A stretch of DNA of 64,000 bases from Variovorax paradoxus. GTDB lineage: Bacteria; Pseudomonadota; Gammaproteobacteria; Burkholderiales; Burkholderiaceae_C. A model generated the notes under the pieces. The model searched no databases. It saw only the letters and a program-made list of their open reading frames with translations, and was not told where the DNA came from. Below are positions 38,314 to 48,207 of this stretch, one piece after another; position 1 is the first letter of the stretch, and every line of letters starts with the position of its first letter. The translations under genes and the position numbers were made by a program. The DNA is taken from contig NZ_JAUSXL010000002.1 in NCBI RefSeq assembly GCF_030815975.1, positions 4,886,501 through 4,950,500 of the forward strand, written 5' to 3'.

Positions 38314-39234
38314 ATGCTGAATTACTTCCTCAAACGACTGTTGGGCCTCGTCCCCACGCTGCTCATCGTGGCGGTGCTGGTGTTCCTGTTCGTCCACATG
38401 CTGCCCGGCGATCCGGCGCGCCTTGCCGCCGGCCAGGATGCCGACGAGCAGACCGTGGCCATGGTCCGCGCAGAACTCGGCCTCGACAAGCCGCTGCCGC
38501 AGCAGTTCGTGAGCTTCTTCACCCACATGCTGCAGGGCGACTTCGGCACCTCGATCCGCACGCGGCGGCCAGTGTCGATGGAGATCGGCGAGCGCTTCTT
38601 CCCCACGGTGATGCTGACCATCACCAGCATGGTGTGGGCCGTGATCTTCGGCATGGGCATCGGCATCGTCTCGGCCGTGTTCCGCAACCAATGGCCCGAC
38701 CGGCTCGGCATGACGCTGGCCGTGTCGGGCATCTCCTTTCCGGCATTTGCCCTGGGCATGCTGCTGATGCAGATCTTCTCGGTCCAGCTCGGCTGGCTGC
38801 CCACGGTGGGCGCCGCCACCTGGAAGCACTACATCCTGCCCTCGATCACGCTGGGCGCCGCGGTGGCCGCCGTGATGGCGCGCTTCACGCGCGCGTCGTT
38901 CGTCGAGGTGATCCAGGAAGATTTCGTTCGCACTGCGCGCGCCAAGGGCGTGCGCGAACGCACCGTGATCATCAAGCACTGCCTGCGCAACGCGCTGATT
39001 CCGGTGGTCACGATGATGGGCCTGCAGTTCGGCTTCCTGCTGGGCGGCTCGATCCTGGTCGAGGCAGTCTTCAACTGGCCGGGCCTCGGACGCCTCCTGG
39101 TCGATGCCGTGCAGATGCGCGACTACCCCGTGATCCAGACGCTGGTGCTGCTGTTCTCGCTCGAATTCATTTTGATCAACCTGGTGGTGGACGTGCTGTA
39201 CGGCTACATCAATCCCACCATCCGGTACAAATGA
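38314..39234 (+). CDS. gsiC: Peptide/glutathione ABC transporter permease GsiC
   Basis: A 306-residue DppB/GsiC-type permease with the N-terminal [20 protein letters not shown] helix and [11 protein letters not shown]. The inner-membrane loop [25 protein letters not shown] contacts the ATPase; it is cited here as [20 protein letters not shown]. About six membrane segments are visible. It pairs with GsiD; a dispersed repeat separates the two genes. Confidence 0.95.
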   Translation: MLNYFLKRLLGLVPTLLIVAVLVFLFVHMLPGDPARLAAGQDADEQTVAMVRAELGLDKPLPQQFVSFFTHMLQGDFGTSIRTRRPVSMEIGERFFPTVMLTITSMVWAVIFGMGIGIVSAVFRNQWPDRLGMTLAVSGISFPAFALGMLLMQIFSVQLGWLPTVGAATWKHYILPSITLGAAVAAVMARFTRASFVEVIQEDFVRTARAKGVRERTVIIKHCLRNALIPVVTMMGLQFGFLLGGSILVEAVFNWPGLGRLLVDAVQMRDYPVIQTLVLLFSLEFILINLVVDVLYGYINPTIRYK

Positions 39235-39237
39235 CCA

Positions 39238-39335
39238 CCCCCAGGCTACGCGCACTTCGTGTCGCTTCTCCTACCCCCTCACCGGGGGCAACACCAGCGG
39301 CCCGGCAAAGCCGGTTCCGCGGTGTTCCACGAAAA
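39238..39335 (+). repeat. Dispersed ~97-bp repeat, copy 2 (inside gsi operon)
   Basis: This segment matches the minus strand of 19211-19307 over almost its full length: CAGGCTACGCGCACTTCGTG, GGGGGCAACACCAGCGGCC and CCGGTTCCGC are shared. Differences are scattered single bases. It starts right after the gsiC stop and ends 20 bp before gsiD. Confidence 0.85.
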
Positions 39336-39355
39336 AGCCGCAACGAGCGACTGAT

Positions 39356-40273
39356 ATGACCCAAGCTTCCGCCGAATCCATCGTTCCTCTTTCTCCTGTC
39401 GTGGCGGTTCAAACCGCGGGCAAGGTCCGCACGCCCTGGGGCGAGTGCTGGCGCCGCTTCAAGAAGCAGCCCGTGGGCATCGTCGCGGCGGCGTTCGTGC
39501 TGCTGCTGGTGTTCGTCGCGGTGTTCGCGCCGTGGATCGTGCCCTTCGACGCGGAGAACTTCTTCGACTACGACATGCTGAACACGGGGCCTTCGGCCAC
39601 GCACTGGTTCGGCGTCGATCCGCTGGGCCGCGACATCTTCAGCCGCATCCTGATGGGTGCGCGCATCTCGCTGATGGCCGGCTTCCTGTCGGTGCTGGTG
39701 GGCGGCTTCGTCGGCACGGCGTTCGGCCTGCTCGCGGGCTACTACGAAGGCTGGTGGGACCGCATCGTGATGCGCATCTCCGACGTGCTGTTCGCCTTTC
39801 CCGGCATCCTGCTGGCGCTGGGCGTGGTCGCCATCCTCGGCAGCAGCATGACCAACGTGGTGGTGGCGGTGTCGGTGTTCAGCGTGCCGGCCTTCGCGCG
39901 CCTGGTGCGCGGCAACACGCTGGTGCTCAAGCAGCAGACCTACATCGAGGCCGAGCGCAGCATCGGCGCATCGGACTGGACCATCATCGTGCGGCACATC
40001 CTGCCGGGCACCATCTCGTCGATCGTGGTGTATTTTTCGATGCGCGTGGGCACCTCGATCATCACGGCCGCGAGCCTTTCGTTCCTGGGCATGGGCGCGC
40101 AGCCGCCCACGCCGGAATGGGGCGCGATGCTCAGCGAAGCCCGCGCCGACATGGTGACCTCGCCGCACGTGGCGCTGTTCCCGAGCCTGGCCATCTTCTT
40201 CACCGTGCTGGCGTTCAACCTGCTCGGCGATGCGCTGCGCGATGCGCTCGATCCGAAGATCGACCGCGAATAA
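39356..40273 (+). CDS. gsiD: Peptide/glutathione ABC transporter permease GsiD
   Basis: A 305-residue DppC/GsiD-type permease with the N-terminal block [37 protein letters not shown] and the cytoplasmic loop [19 protein letters not shown]. It completes the two-permease, one fused-ATPase, one binding-protein importer. It ends 14 bp before the P1 peptidase gene. Confidence 0.95.
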   Translation: MTQASAESIVPLSPVVAVQTAGKVRTPWGECWRRFKKQPVGIVAAAFVLLLVFVAVFAPWIVPFDAENFFDYDMLNTGPSATHWFGVDPLGRDIFSRILMGARISLMAGFLSVLVGGFVGTAFGLLAGYYEGWWDRIVMRISDVLFAFPGILLALGVVAILGSSMTNVVVAVSVFSVPAFARLVRGNTLVLKQQTYIEAERSIGASDWTIIVRHILPGTISSIVVYFSMRVGTSIITAASLSFLGMGAQPPTPEWGAMLSEARADMVTSPHVALFPSLAIFFTVLAFNLLGDALRDALDPKIDRE

Positions 40274-40287
40274 TTCCATCTGTCTTG

Positions 40288-41361
40288 ATGCCAGCGAACA
40301 CCCTGCCCTACATCGGCACCCTGCTGCAAGGCGCGCGCAATGCCATCACGGACGTCGAAGGCGTCACGGTCGGCCACCAGACGCTCGACGACGGCGGCGT
40401 GCAGACCGGCGTGACGGTGATCCGTCCGCATGCGGGCGACCCGTTCCGCGACAAGGTGCCGGCCGCCGCCGTGGTGCTCAACGGTTTCGGCAAGAGCGTG
40501 GGGCTGGTGCAGCTCGGAGAGCTCGGTGTGCTGGAGACGCCGATTGCGCTGACCAACACTTTTTCGGTCGGCACGGTGGCCACGGCGCAGATCCGCCATT
40601 GCCTCGCGGCCAACCCCGAGAGCGGACGGTCGCTGCCGACGGTGAACCCGCTGGTCTTCGAGTGCAACGACGGCTTTCTGAACGACATCCAGCGGCTGGC
40701 CGTGACCGAGACCGACTACCTTCGCGCGCTCGAGAGCGCCGGCGCCGACTTCGCGCAGGGCTCGGTCGGCGCGGGGCGCGGCATGTCGAGCTTCCAGCTC
40801 AAGGGCGGCATCGGCAGCGCCTCGCGGCGCGTCTCGGCGCCCGGGGGGGAGCTGCACACCGTCGGCACGCTGGTGCTGGCGAACTACGGGCGCCAGCCGC
40901 AACTGGTGCTGGCCGGGCATCCGGCCGGCGAACGGCTGGCCGCGCACAGCACGCGCGAATGCAAGGAGCCCGAGAAGGGCTCGATCATCATCGTCGTTGC
41001 CACCGATGCGCCGCTCGACGCGCGCCAGCTGCGCCGCCTCGCGCTGCGCGCGGGCGCCGGGCTGGCACGCACCGGCTCGGTCTTCGGCCATGGCAGCGGC
41101 GACATCGTGCTGGCCTTTTCGACCGCCTACACCGTGCCCGATCGCGTCGACCGCCCGATGCCGGCCATCGCCATGATGCATGACGGATTGCTCGACGGCC
41201 TCTTCCAGGCCGCGGCCGACAGCACCGAACAGGCGATCCTGCATGCGCTCTGGTGCGCCACGGCCGTGACGGGCCGCGATGGCAATCACCGGGCAGCGCT
41301 GTCGGAACTGCTGCCGCCCTCTTCCCTTTCTTCCTTCACACAACCGCACCCCCTCCCATGA
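40288..41361 (+). CDS. P1-family (DmpA-type) aminopeptidase
   Basis: This 357-residue Ntn-hydrolase resembles DmpA/BapA beta-peptidyl aminopeptidases (peptidase family S58), which self-cleave before a serine nucleophile. It has AITDVEGVTVGHQTL, a VVLNGFGKSVGLVQLGELG region and the TGSVFGHGSGDIVLAFSTAY block, cited in part. A GRGMSSFQLKGGIGSASR stretch contains candidate nucleophile serines. It can be expected to split short peptides imported by Gsi. Its stop overlaps the dppA-like start (ATGA). Confidence 0.9.
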   Translation: MPANTLPYIGTLLQGARNAITDVEGVTVGHQTLDDGGVQTGVTVIRPHAGDPFRDKVPAAAVVLNGFGKSVGLVQLGELGVLETPIALTNTFSVGTVATAQIRHCLAANPESGRSLPTVNPLVFECNDGFLNDIQRLAVTETDYLRALESAGADFAQGSVGAGRGMSSFQLKGGIGSASRRVSAPGGELHTVGTLVLANYGRQPQLVLAGHPAGERLAAHSTRECKEPEKGSIIIVVATDAPLDARQLRRLALRAGAGLARTGSVFGHGSGDIVLAFSTAYTVPDRVDRPMPAIAMMHDGLLDGLFQAAADSTEQAILHALWCATAVTGRDGNHRAALSELLPPSSLSSFTQPHPLP

Positions 41362-42176
41362 AAGTCCTGATCTCCACCGACATCGAAGGCGTTGCGGGCG
41401 TCTACCACCACGAGCAGGCGCGGCCGGGCAATCCCGAGTACGAACGCGCCCGCCTGCTGATGGCGCACGAGGCCAGCGCGGCCATTGCCGGCGCCTTCGA
41501 GGCCGGCGCCACCGAGGTGCTGGTCAACGATTCGCATGGCGGCTTTCGCAACATGCCGCCCGACGTGCTCGATGCGCGCGCCCGCGTGGTGCAGGGCAAG
41601 CCGCGCTACCTGAGCATGGTGGCCGGCGTCGAGGAAGGCGTGGACGCCGTCTGCATGGTGGGCTACCACTCGCGCGCCCAGGGGCGCGGCATCCTCGCCC
41701 ACACCATCAACAGCTTTGCCTTTGCCGGCATCCGGCTCGGCGAGCAGGAACTGGGCGAGGCCGGGCTCTACGGCGCGCTGGCCGGCGAATACGGCGCACC
41801 GGTGGTCATGGCCAGCGGGGACGACGTGTTCATCGCAGAGAACCGGGTGCTCTTTCCGCATGCGACCTTCGTGGAAACCAAGAAGGCGACGGGGTTCAAC
41901 AGCGGGGTGTCGCTGTCGCCGGAGCAATCGCGCAAGGCGATCCGCGCCGGTGTGGCTGCGGCGCTGGCTGCGCGCGGCAATGCGAGCCCATTGGTGTTGA
42001 AGGGCCCGCAGGTGGTCACTCTGCGCACGCAGTCGCCGATGATGGCCGACCTGTTCTGTCAGTGGCCATCGTTCGAACGCATCGACGGTGTGAGCTTGCG
42101 TTTTACCGCGGACACGGTGGAAGCGGCTGTGCGGATGCTGAACTGCTGTTCGGCGATGTCTTCTATGTTGCGTTGA
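41358..42176 (+). CDS. dppA: D-aminopeptidase, M55 family (DppA-like)
   Basis: DppA is a zinc D-aminopeptidase that removes D-residues from short peptides. The 272-residue protein begins MKVLISTDIEGVAGV with the metal-binding S-x-D-x-E-G motif. It has NDSHGGFRNM and the histidine-containing MVGYHSRAQG and ILAHTINS. It is the last gene of the operon; beyond its stop lies the 567-bp palindrome. Confidence 0.93.
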   Translation: MKVLISTDIEGVAGVYHHEQARPGNPEYERARLLMAHEASAAIAGAFEAGATEVLVNDSHGGFRNMPPDVLDARARVVQGKPRYLSMVAGVEEGVDAVCMVGYHSRAQGRGILAHTINSFAFAGIRLGEQELGEAGLYGALAGEYGAPVVMASGDDVFIAENRVLFPHATFVETKKATGFNSGVSLSPEQSRKAIRAGVAAALAARGNASPLVLKGPQVVTLRTQSPMMADLFCQWPSFERIDGVSLRFTADTVEAAVRMLNCCSAMSSMLR

Positions 42177-42201
42177 GTTGAGTTGAGTTTTTTTGAGGGC
42201 G

Positions 42202-42768
42202 GGGGCCGGGTCTCGCCCCGGCGGGCGACCTACTTTTCTTTGCTTCGCCAAAGAAACGTAGGCAAAAGAAAGGCGACCCTACTGTCTGCGTCCCTTCGCT
42301 TCGCTACGGGCAACCTGCGGTGCTCGACTCCGGCGGGGGTCCGCAGAACTCGCTTCGCTCAAACAGCTGCGGCCCTGATCCCGCCTCCATCTGCGCTCCT
42401 CGGCGCATACAGAAGGGGTGGGAGCGGGCAGCCTTCGCTTCGCTCGGCCCCCAAGACCAACAGCCAAATTCAACAGCCCAACCACCACAGGCGCTGCGCG
42501 CCTGCGGTGGCTTGGTGGCCGAGCGAAGCAAAGGCCCGTGTGGTTTGCCCTCCCCTCTGTATGCGCCGAGGAGCGGAGCGTTTCGCGGATCAGGGCCGCA
42601 GCTGTTTGAGCGAAGCGAGTTCTGCGGACCCCCGCGAAACGCGAGCACCGCAGGTTGCCCCGTAGCGCAGCGAAGGGGTCGCAGACAGTGGGGTCGCCTT
42701 TCTTTTGCCTACGTTTCTTTGGCGAAGCAAAGAAAAGTAGGTCGCCCGCCGGGGCGAGACCCGGCCCC
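42202..42768. repeat. 567-bp imperfect palindrome (intergenic element)
   Basis: The outer arms match almost perfectly in inverted order: GGGGCCGGGTCTCGCCCCGG at the left end and its complement at the right end. They are followed inward by GGCGACCTACTTTTCTTTGC and CGCAGAACTCGCTTCGCTCA on the left, with complements on the right. The middle is looser, and the centre (42482-42510) is itself a GC palindrome. No convincing ORF is present. It lies between dppA and cysI. A long hairpin or cruciform is expected, and the function is unknown. Confidence 0.9.
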
Positions 42769-42822
42769 GGAACCAAGATCAAAGCACGTTGCCAAAAAGC
42801 ACCCGTCCCAAACCCCTTCGCC

Positions 42823-42886
42823 CTTATCCAGAATAAGCATTCAACCGCCCGCAAACCCGCATGGCTATTGAAGAATAAGCTTATCC
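42823..42886. promoter_or_regulatory. cysI: Candidate CysB-type operators upstream of cysI
   Basis: Two inverted repeats use the same half-sites in opposite order: CTTATCC-A-GAATAAG (42823-42837) and GAATAAG-CTTATCC (42873-42886), with centres about 50 bp apart. The TTATTC/TTATCC half-sites resemble CysB recognition elements, and the first site matches the palindrome near sbp2. They lie 120-185 bp upstream of cysI. Regulation by CysB is inferred, not proven. Confidence 0.55.
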
Positions 42887-43007
42887 GCATAAAGCGCGAA
42901 CCAAAAAATAGTTTGCTTCCATAAGGCCCGGTTTCAGAATCTCGGCTTCTTGCTGGGGCGCCCCGTTGTACGTGCGGCACCGCACTTCTTCAAGACACAC
43001 ACGCACG

Positions 43008-44786
43008 ATGTACCAATACACAGAATTCGACCGACAGTTCGTTCATCAGCGGGCCGCCCAATTCCGGGACCAGCTCGAGCGCTGGCAAAAGGGCCGCCTC
43101 CACGAGGATGAGTTCCGTCCCCTGCGCCTGCAAAACGGCTGGTATGTCCAGCGCTACGCACCGATGCTTCGCGTGGCCGTGCCTTATGGCGAGCTTTCGA
43201 GCCGCCAGCTGCGCGTGCTGGCGAAGATCGCCCGCGAGTACGACGAGCCCGAAGCCGAGGTCTACCGCAAGGCCGTCGAGACGCAGGGCCTGCTCGGCAG
43301 CCACAAGCTCCCCACGCACTACGCCCACTTCTCGACGCGCCAGAACGTCCAGTACAACTGGATTCCGCTCGCCAAGTCGGCCGACGTGATGGACCTGCTG
43401 GCTTCGGTCGACATGCACGGCATCCAGACCAGCGGCAACTGCATCCGCAACATCACGAGCGACGAGCGCGCGGGCATCGCGGTCGACGAAATCGCCGATC
43501 CGCGCCCGTTCGCGGAAATCATGCGCCAGTGGAGCACGCTGCACCCCGAGTTCGCGTTCCTGCCGCGCAAGTTCAAGATCGCGATCACCGGCGCCACCGA
43601 AGACCGCGCCGCCACCGGCTGGCACGACGTGGGCCTGCATGTGGTAAAGAACGAAGCGGGCGAGATCGGCTTCCGCGTGCAGGTGGGCGGCGGCATGGGC
43701 CGCACGCCCATCATCGGCACCGTGCTGCGCGAGTTCCTGCCCTGGCAGCAGATCATGAATTACCTCGAAGCGGTGATCCGGGTCTACAACCGCTATGGCC
43801 GCCGCGACAACATCTACAAGGCGCGCATCAAGATTCTGGTGAAGGCCGAGGGCCAGCGCTACATCGACGACGTCGAGGCCGAGTACAAGCAGATCATCGA
43901 GCACGACGGCGCGCCGCACACCATCACGCAGCAAGAATACGACCGCGTGGCCGCCTCCTTCGTGCCGCCGACGCTCGCCACCCGCGTGCTGCAAAGCGCC
44001 GAAAAGACCGACGCCGAACTGCGTGCCCACGCCGACGACGACGTGATGTTCGCCCGCTGGCTGGCCCGCAACGTGGCCGCGCACAAGAACCCCGCGCTGC
44101 GCGCCGTGACGCTGTCGTTCAAGCGCCTGAAACAGGCGCCCGGCGACGCCTCGGCCGACCAGCTCGACACGCTCGCCGAACTGGCCGACCGCTTCTCGGC
44201 CGGCGAAGCCCGCGTCACGCACGACCAGAACATCGTGCTGCCCTGGGTGCATGCCGAAGACCTGCATGCGCTGTGGCTCGCCGCCCGCGCGGCCGGCTTT
44301 GCCAGCGCCAACGTGCACCTCTTGACCGACATGATCGCCTGCCCCGGCGGCGACTTCTGCGCGCTGGCCAATGCGCGCTCCATTCCCATCGCCGAAGCCA
44401 TCACCGAGCGCTACCAGGACCTCGACGAGCTCGACGACCTGGGCGAGATCGACCTGCACATCAGCGGCTGCATCAACTCCTGCGGCCACCACCACAGCGG
44501 CCATATCGGCATCCTGGGCGTCGACAAGGACGGCAAGGAGTGGTACCAGGTGTCGCTGGGCGGCTCTGACGGCTCCGCGCTCAGCGGCGCGCCGGTGGCC
44601 GGCAAGGCCGTGGGCCCCTCGTTCTCGGCGGCCGAAGTGCCGGGCGTGATCGAGGCCGTGCTCACCACCTACCGCGACACCCGCGTGTCGGGCGAGACCT
44701 TCATCGACACGCTGCGCCGCGTCGGACCCGACCCGTTCAAGGCCGCGGCCAACGGTGCGCGTTTCAAGGTGGAGGAGGCAGCATGA
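43008..44786 (+). CDS. cysI: Assimilatory sulfite reductase, hemoprotein (ferredoxin/CysI type)
   Basis: This enzyme reduces sulfite to sulfide with six electrons. The 592-residue protein has the siroheme/4Fe-4S cysteines as Cys445-x5-Cys451 (ACPGGDFC) and Cys488-x3-Cys492 (GCINSC). It also has the nitrite/sulfite reductase repeat regions. No CysJ flavoprotein is encoded nearby; the operon carries a ferredoxin and its reductase instead. ATG 43008 (MYQYTEFDRQF) was chosen; an upstream ATG adds 14 residues. Confidence 0.95.
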   Translation: MYQYTEFDRQFVHQRAAQFRDQLERWQKGRLHEDEFRPLRLQNGWYVQRYAPMLRVAVPYGELSSRQLRVLAKIAREYDEPEAEVYRKAVETQGLLGSHKLPTHYAHFSTRQNVQYNWIPLAKSADVMDLLASVDMHGIQTSGNCIRNITSDERAGIAVDEIADPRPFAEIMRQWSTLHPEFAFLPRKFKIAITGATEDRAATGWHDVGLHVVKNEAGEIGFRVQVGGGMGRTPIIGTVLREFLPWQQIMNYLEAVIRVYNRYGRRDNIYKARIKILVKAEGQRYIDDVEAEYKQIIEHDGAPHTITQQEYDRVAASFVPPTLATRVLQSAEKTDAELRAHADDDVMFARWLARNVAAHKNPALRAVTLSFKRLKQAPGDASADQLDTLAELADRFSAGEARVTHDQNIVLPWVHAEDLHALWLAARAAGFASANVHLLTDMIACPGGDFCALANARSIPIAEAITERYQDLDELDDLGEIDLHISGCINSCGHHHSGHIGILGVDKDGKEWYQVSLGGSDGSALSGAPVAGKAVGPSFSAAEVPGVIEAVLTTYRDTRVSGETFIDTLRRVGPDPFKAAANGARFKVEEAA

Positions 44787-45178
44787 ACAGGCGCCTCAAC
44801 ATCCTCGCCGCCGAAGAACACGTCGACGACGGCGACCCGAAGGTCCTGCAGCTGCCCAACGATGCCGATCCGCTCGCCATCGAGGTGTGCCTGGAAGACA
44901 TCGAGCGCATCGACCTGAACTTTCCGAAGTTCACCGATGGCCGTGCTTACAGCCAGGCTTTTCTGCTGCGCCGCCGCCTGGGTTTCAAGGGCGACATCCG
45001 CGCCACCGGCGACGTGCTGATCGACCAGCTGGTGCAGATGGAACGCACCGGCTTCTCCAGCGCCGTGCTGAAGGAAGGCGTGGACGCCACCGATGCACAG
45101 CGCCAGTTCGACCGCTTCGCCGCCTTCTACCAGGGCGATGCGGTACAGACCGCGCCGCACTTCGCGGCCGGTGCCTGA
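44783..45178 (+). CDS. DUF934 protein, sulfite-reduction accessory
   Basis: The 131-residue protein belongs to the DUF934 family, always found with cysI-type reductases in proteobacteria and of unknown mechanism. Its conserved block is IDLNFPKFTDGRAYSQAFLLRR, cited here as FPKFTDGRAYSQAFLLRR. It overlaps cysI by 4 bp (ATGA). A role in electron delivery or assembly of the sulfite reductase is an inference from this linkage. Confidence 0.9.
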   Translation: MNRRLNILAAEEHVDDGDPKVLQLPNDADPLAIEVCLEDIERIDLNFPKFTDGRAYSQAFLLRRRLGFKGDIRATGDVLIDQLVQMERTGFSSAVLKEGVDATDAQRQFDRFAAFYQGDAVQTAPHFAAGA

Positions 45179-45184
45179 GCCCGC

Positions 45185-45832
45185 ATGGAAACCATCGACA
45201 TGAGCATTGCCACGGACATCGACTTCGCACGCATCAACACCGAACTCGGCCGCAATGCGCAGGGCCTGGTGGACTGGGCGATCGGCCTGGGCCAGAGCGC
45301 GATCATCACCACCAACTTCCGCCCTTTCGAGGCCGTGATCCTGCACATGGTCACGCGCGCAAAGCGGGATGTTCCCGTGGTCTGGATGGACAACGGCTAC
45401 AACACCGAGGCCACCTACCGCTTTGCCGACGAGGTGACGAAGCAGCTGGGCCTTCATCTACACATCTACCTGCCGCGCCGCTCGCGTGCGCATCGCGAAG
45501 CGGTGGAGGGCCCGACGCCGGCGCTCGACGATCCGCGCCATGCCGCTTTCACGGAAGAAGTGAAGCTGGAGCCCTTTGCCCGCGCGCTGCGCGAGACGGC
45601 ACCGAAGGTCTGGTTCACCGCGCTGCGGGCCACCGACACGGCCGTGCGCGCGCAGATGGACCCGGTCAGCGTCAACCCCGATGGCCTGATCAAGGTCGCG
45701 CCGCTCTTGCACTGGTCGTCCAAGGATCTGTACGCGTACTGCGAGGCGCATGGCCTGCCCAACAACTTCGACTACGTGGACCCGACCAAAGGCGAAGACA
45801 ACCGCGAGTGCGGATTGCATCTCGCGCACTGA
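45185..45832 (+). CDS. cysH: Phosphoadenosine phosphosulfate reductase-type CysH
   Basis: CysH reduces activated sulfate to sulfite using thioredoxin. The 215-residue protein has VVWMDNGYNTEATYRFADEV in part, VKLEPFARAL and the C-terminal catalytic motif ECGLHLAH. Only two cysteines are present, so the paired cysteines that bind the 4Fe-4S cluster of APS reductases (CC plus CxxC) are absent. That fits the PAPS-using type, although no APS kinase is encoded here. The conserved GLRREQS region reads ALRATDT. Confidence 0.92.
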   Translation: METIDMSIATDIDFARINTELGRNAQGLVDWAIGLGQSAIITTNFRPFEAVILHMVTRAKRDVPVVWMDNGYNTEATYRFADEVTKQLGLHLHIYLPRRSRAHREAVEGPTPALDDPRHAAFTEEVKLEPFARALRETAPKVWFTALRATDTAVRAQMDPVSVNPDGLIKVAPLLHWSSKDLYAYCEAHGLPNNFDYVDPTKGEDNRECGLHLAH

Positions 45833-45873
45833 GAGCCAACGCTTCACCGATTCCCGTATTCAGCACTCCTCCG

Positions 45874-46827
45874 ATGAACGCCCGTACCGAAACCGAACTG
45901 CTGCTGCCGCCCATGCACTCTCCCGCGCGCCTGTCCAACACGCACCTCGATGCGCTGGAAGAAGAAACCGTTTTCATCCTGCGCGAAGTGGCGGCCGCTT
46001 TCGAGCGCCCCACCCTGCTGTTCTCGGGCGGCAAGGATTCGCTGGTGCTGCTGAAGTGCGCGGAAAAGGCCTTCGGCGCCGGCCGCATTCCGTATCCGCT
46101 CCTGATGATCGACACCGGCCACAACTTCCCCGAAGTGACGGCCTACCGCGATCAGCGCGCTGAGGAACTGGGCGCCGATTTGATCGTGCGCAGCGTCGAG
46201 GACTCGATGGCGCGCGGCACCGTGCGCCTTGCGCACCCCGGCGAATCGCGCAATGCGCACCAGTCGGTGACGCTGCTCGAAGCCATTGAAGAATTCCGCT
46301 TCGACGCGCTGATCGGCGGCGCGCGCCGCGACGAGGAAAAGGCACGCGCCAAGGAGCGCATCTTCTCGCACCGCGACAGCTTCGGCCAATGGCAGCCCAA
46401 GGACCAGCGCCCCGAGCTGTGGACGCTGTTCAACACGCGCCTGGCCCCGGGCGAGCACTTCCGCGTGTTCCCGATCTCGAACTGGACCGAACTCGACGTG
46501 TGGCAGTACATCGAGCGCGAGCACGTCGGCCTGCCGTCGATCTACTACACCCACAAGCGCGAAGTGGTCGAGCGCCGCGGCCTGCTGGTGCCCGTGACCG
46601 AACTGACTCCGCCGCGCGACGGCGAAACCGTGCAGGTGCGCGACGTGCGCTTTCGCACCGTGGGCGACATCACGACCACCTGCCCGGTCGAGAGCCTTGC
46701 CGCCGATGCGGGCGACGTGGTACTGGAAACGCTGTCGGTCGACGTCAGCGAACGCGGCGCCACCCGCATGGACGACATGACTTCCGAAGCATCCATGGAA
46801 AAACGCAAGAAAGACGGTTACTTCTGA
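45874..46827 (+). CDS. cysD: Sulfate adenylyltransferase small subunit
   Basis: CysD transfers sulfate onto ATP to make APS. The 317-residue protein has the PP-loop SGGKDS (51-56), the motif IDTGHNFPEV and DALIGGARRDEEKARAKER. It ends with the typical KRKKDGYF. It works with CysN, whose start codon overlaps its stop by one base (TGATG). Confidence 0.97.
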   Translation: MNARTETELLLPPMHSPARLSNTHLDALEEETVFILREVAAAFERPTLLFSGGKDSLVLLKCAEKAFGAGRIPYPLLMIDTGHNFPEVTAYRDQRAEELGADLIVRSVEDSMARGTVRLAHPGESRNAHQSVTLLEAIEEFRFDALIGGARRDEEKARAKERIFSHRDSFGQWQPKDQRPELWTLFNTRLAPGEHFRVFPISNWTELDVWQYIEREHVGLPSIYYTHKREVVERRGLLVPVTELTPPRDGETVQVRDVRFRTVGDITTTCPVESLAADAGDVVLETLSVDVSERGATRMDDMTSEASMEKRKKDGYF

Positions 46828-48164
46828 TGAGCGCGACGACTGCAACCCCTGCGACCACCGACGTGCACGGCGACACCGGCACCGCCCTGCGCTTCATCAC
46901 CTGCGGCTCGGTCGACGACGGCAAGAGCACGCTGATTGGCCGCCTGCTGGTCGACAGCAAGACCGTGCTGCAGGACCAGCTCGCCGGCGTGCAGCGCGGC
47001 GGCGAAACCGATCTGGCCCTCCTGACCGACGGCCTCTCGGCCGAGCGCGAACAGGGCATCACGATCGATGTGGCCTACCGCTACTTCTCGACCGCCAAGC
47101 GCAAGTTCATCATCGGCGACGCGCCGGGCCACGAGCAATACACCCGCAACATGGTCACGGCCGCCTCGGCCGCCGATGCCGCCGTGGTGCTGGTCGATGC
47201 CACCAAGCTGGCCTGGGCCGCCGAGGTGGAAGACGGCACCGTGGTCAAGCGCGAACTGCTGCCGCAGACGCGCCGCCACACGCTGCTCGCTCATCTTCTG
47301 CGCGTGCAGTCGATCGTGTTTGCGGTCAACAAGCTCGACGCCATCGACGATGCCGGCCTGGCCTTCGAACGCATCTCGACCGCGCTGAACGCCTTTGCGG
47401 AAGCGGCCGGCGTGCAGGTGGCCGCGATCGTGCCAATCTCCGCGCTCAAGGGCTGGAACGTCGCCACCCGCCATGCCGACTGGGTCGGCTACGAAGGTCC
47501 GAGCCTGCTCGAACTGCTCGAAGAGCTGCCGGTCACCGTGCAGGACGAGGCCGTGCCCTTCGCCTTCCCGGTGCAGTGGGTCGAGAAGTTCTCGGCCTCG
47601 GCCGACACCTCGCGGGGCCGCCGCGTGTTCTGGGGCCGCGTGGCTTCAGGCCATGTGGAACCCGGCCAGCGCGTGACCGTGCTGCCAAGCAACCAGACCG
47701 CCACCGTCGCCCAGGTGCTGAGCCACACGCGCCAGCCGAAGGTGGTGCATGCGGGCCACAGCGCCGGCATCGTGCTCGACCGCGAAGTCGACGTGTCCCG
47801 CGGCGACTGGCTGCTCGCGCCCGACGCCTTCGAGCCGGTGCGCGAAATCACCGCCACCGTGGCCTGGCTCGACGACGAGCCGCTGGTTGCGGGCCGCATC
47901 TACTGGGCGTTGCAGGGCCACCGCTGGGTCAAGGCCAAGGTGGCGCGCATCGTCGACCGGGTGAACATCACCACGCTCGAATCGGAGCCCGCCACGCAGC
48001 TGGAAGCCAATTCCATCGGCGATGTGGTGCTTTCGCTGCAGCAGCCGCTGGCCGTGCTGCCCTTCACGCAATCGCGGGCCCTGGGCTCGCTGGTGCTGGT
48101 CGATACGGCCTCCCACAAGACCGCTGCCGCCGTGCTCGTGCAGCCTGCCGCCGCAAAGGCCTAA
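46827..48164 (+). CDS. cysN: Sulfate adenylyltransferase GTPase subunit
   Basis: CysN is the GTPase that drives APS synthesis by CysD. The 445-residue protein has the P-loop GSVDDGKS (27-34), the effector region [27 protein letters not shown] and VNKLDAIDD. It has EF-Tu-like C-terminal barrels and ends without the APS kinase domain of CysNC fusions. The gene is translationally coupled to cysD. Confidence 0.96.
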   Translation: MSATTATPATTDVHGDTGTALRFITCGSVDDGKSTLIGRLLVDSKTVLQDQLAGVQRGGETDLALLTDGLSAEREQGITIDVAYRYFSTAKRKFIIGDAPGHEQYTRNMVTAASAADAAVVLVDATKLAWAAEVEDGTVVKRELLPQTRRHTLLAHLLRVQSIVFAVNKLDAIDDAGLAFERISTALNAFAEAAGVQVAAIVPISALKGWNVATRHADWVGYEGPSLLELLEELPVTVQDEAVPFAFPVQWVEKFSASADTSRGRRVFWGRVASGHVEPGQRVTVLPSNQTATVAQVLSHTRQPKVVHAGHSAGIVLDREVDVSRGDWLLAPDAFEPVREITATVAWLDDEPLVAGRIYWALQGHRWVKAKVARIVDRVNITTLESEPATQLEANSIGDVVLSLQQPLAVLPFTQSRALGSLVLVDTASHKTAAAVLVQPAAAKA

Positions 48165-48207
48165 AATCTCGGGTTTTCCCCGACCTCACACTGACGTTAG
48201 AAGACAA

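Noticed and set aside
42202..42768. CRISPR array or insertion sequence
   Set aside because: There are no regularly spaced direct repeats and no transposase; only an inverted structure is seen.
42279..42980. Open frames within the 567-bp palindrome
   Set aside because: They arise from the mirrored GC-rich sequence, repeat the same peptide on both strands and lack ribosome-binding sites.
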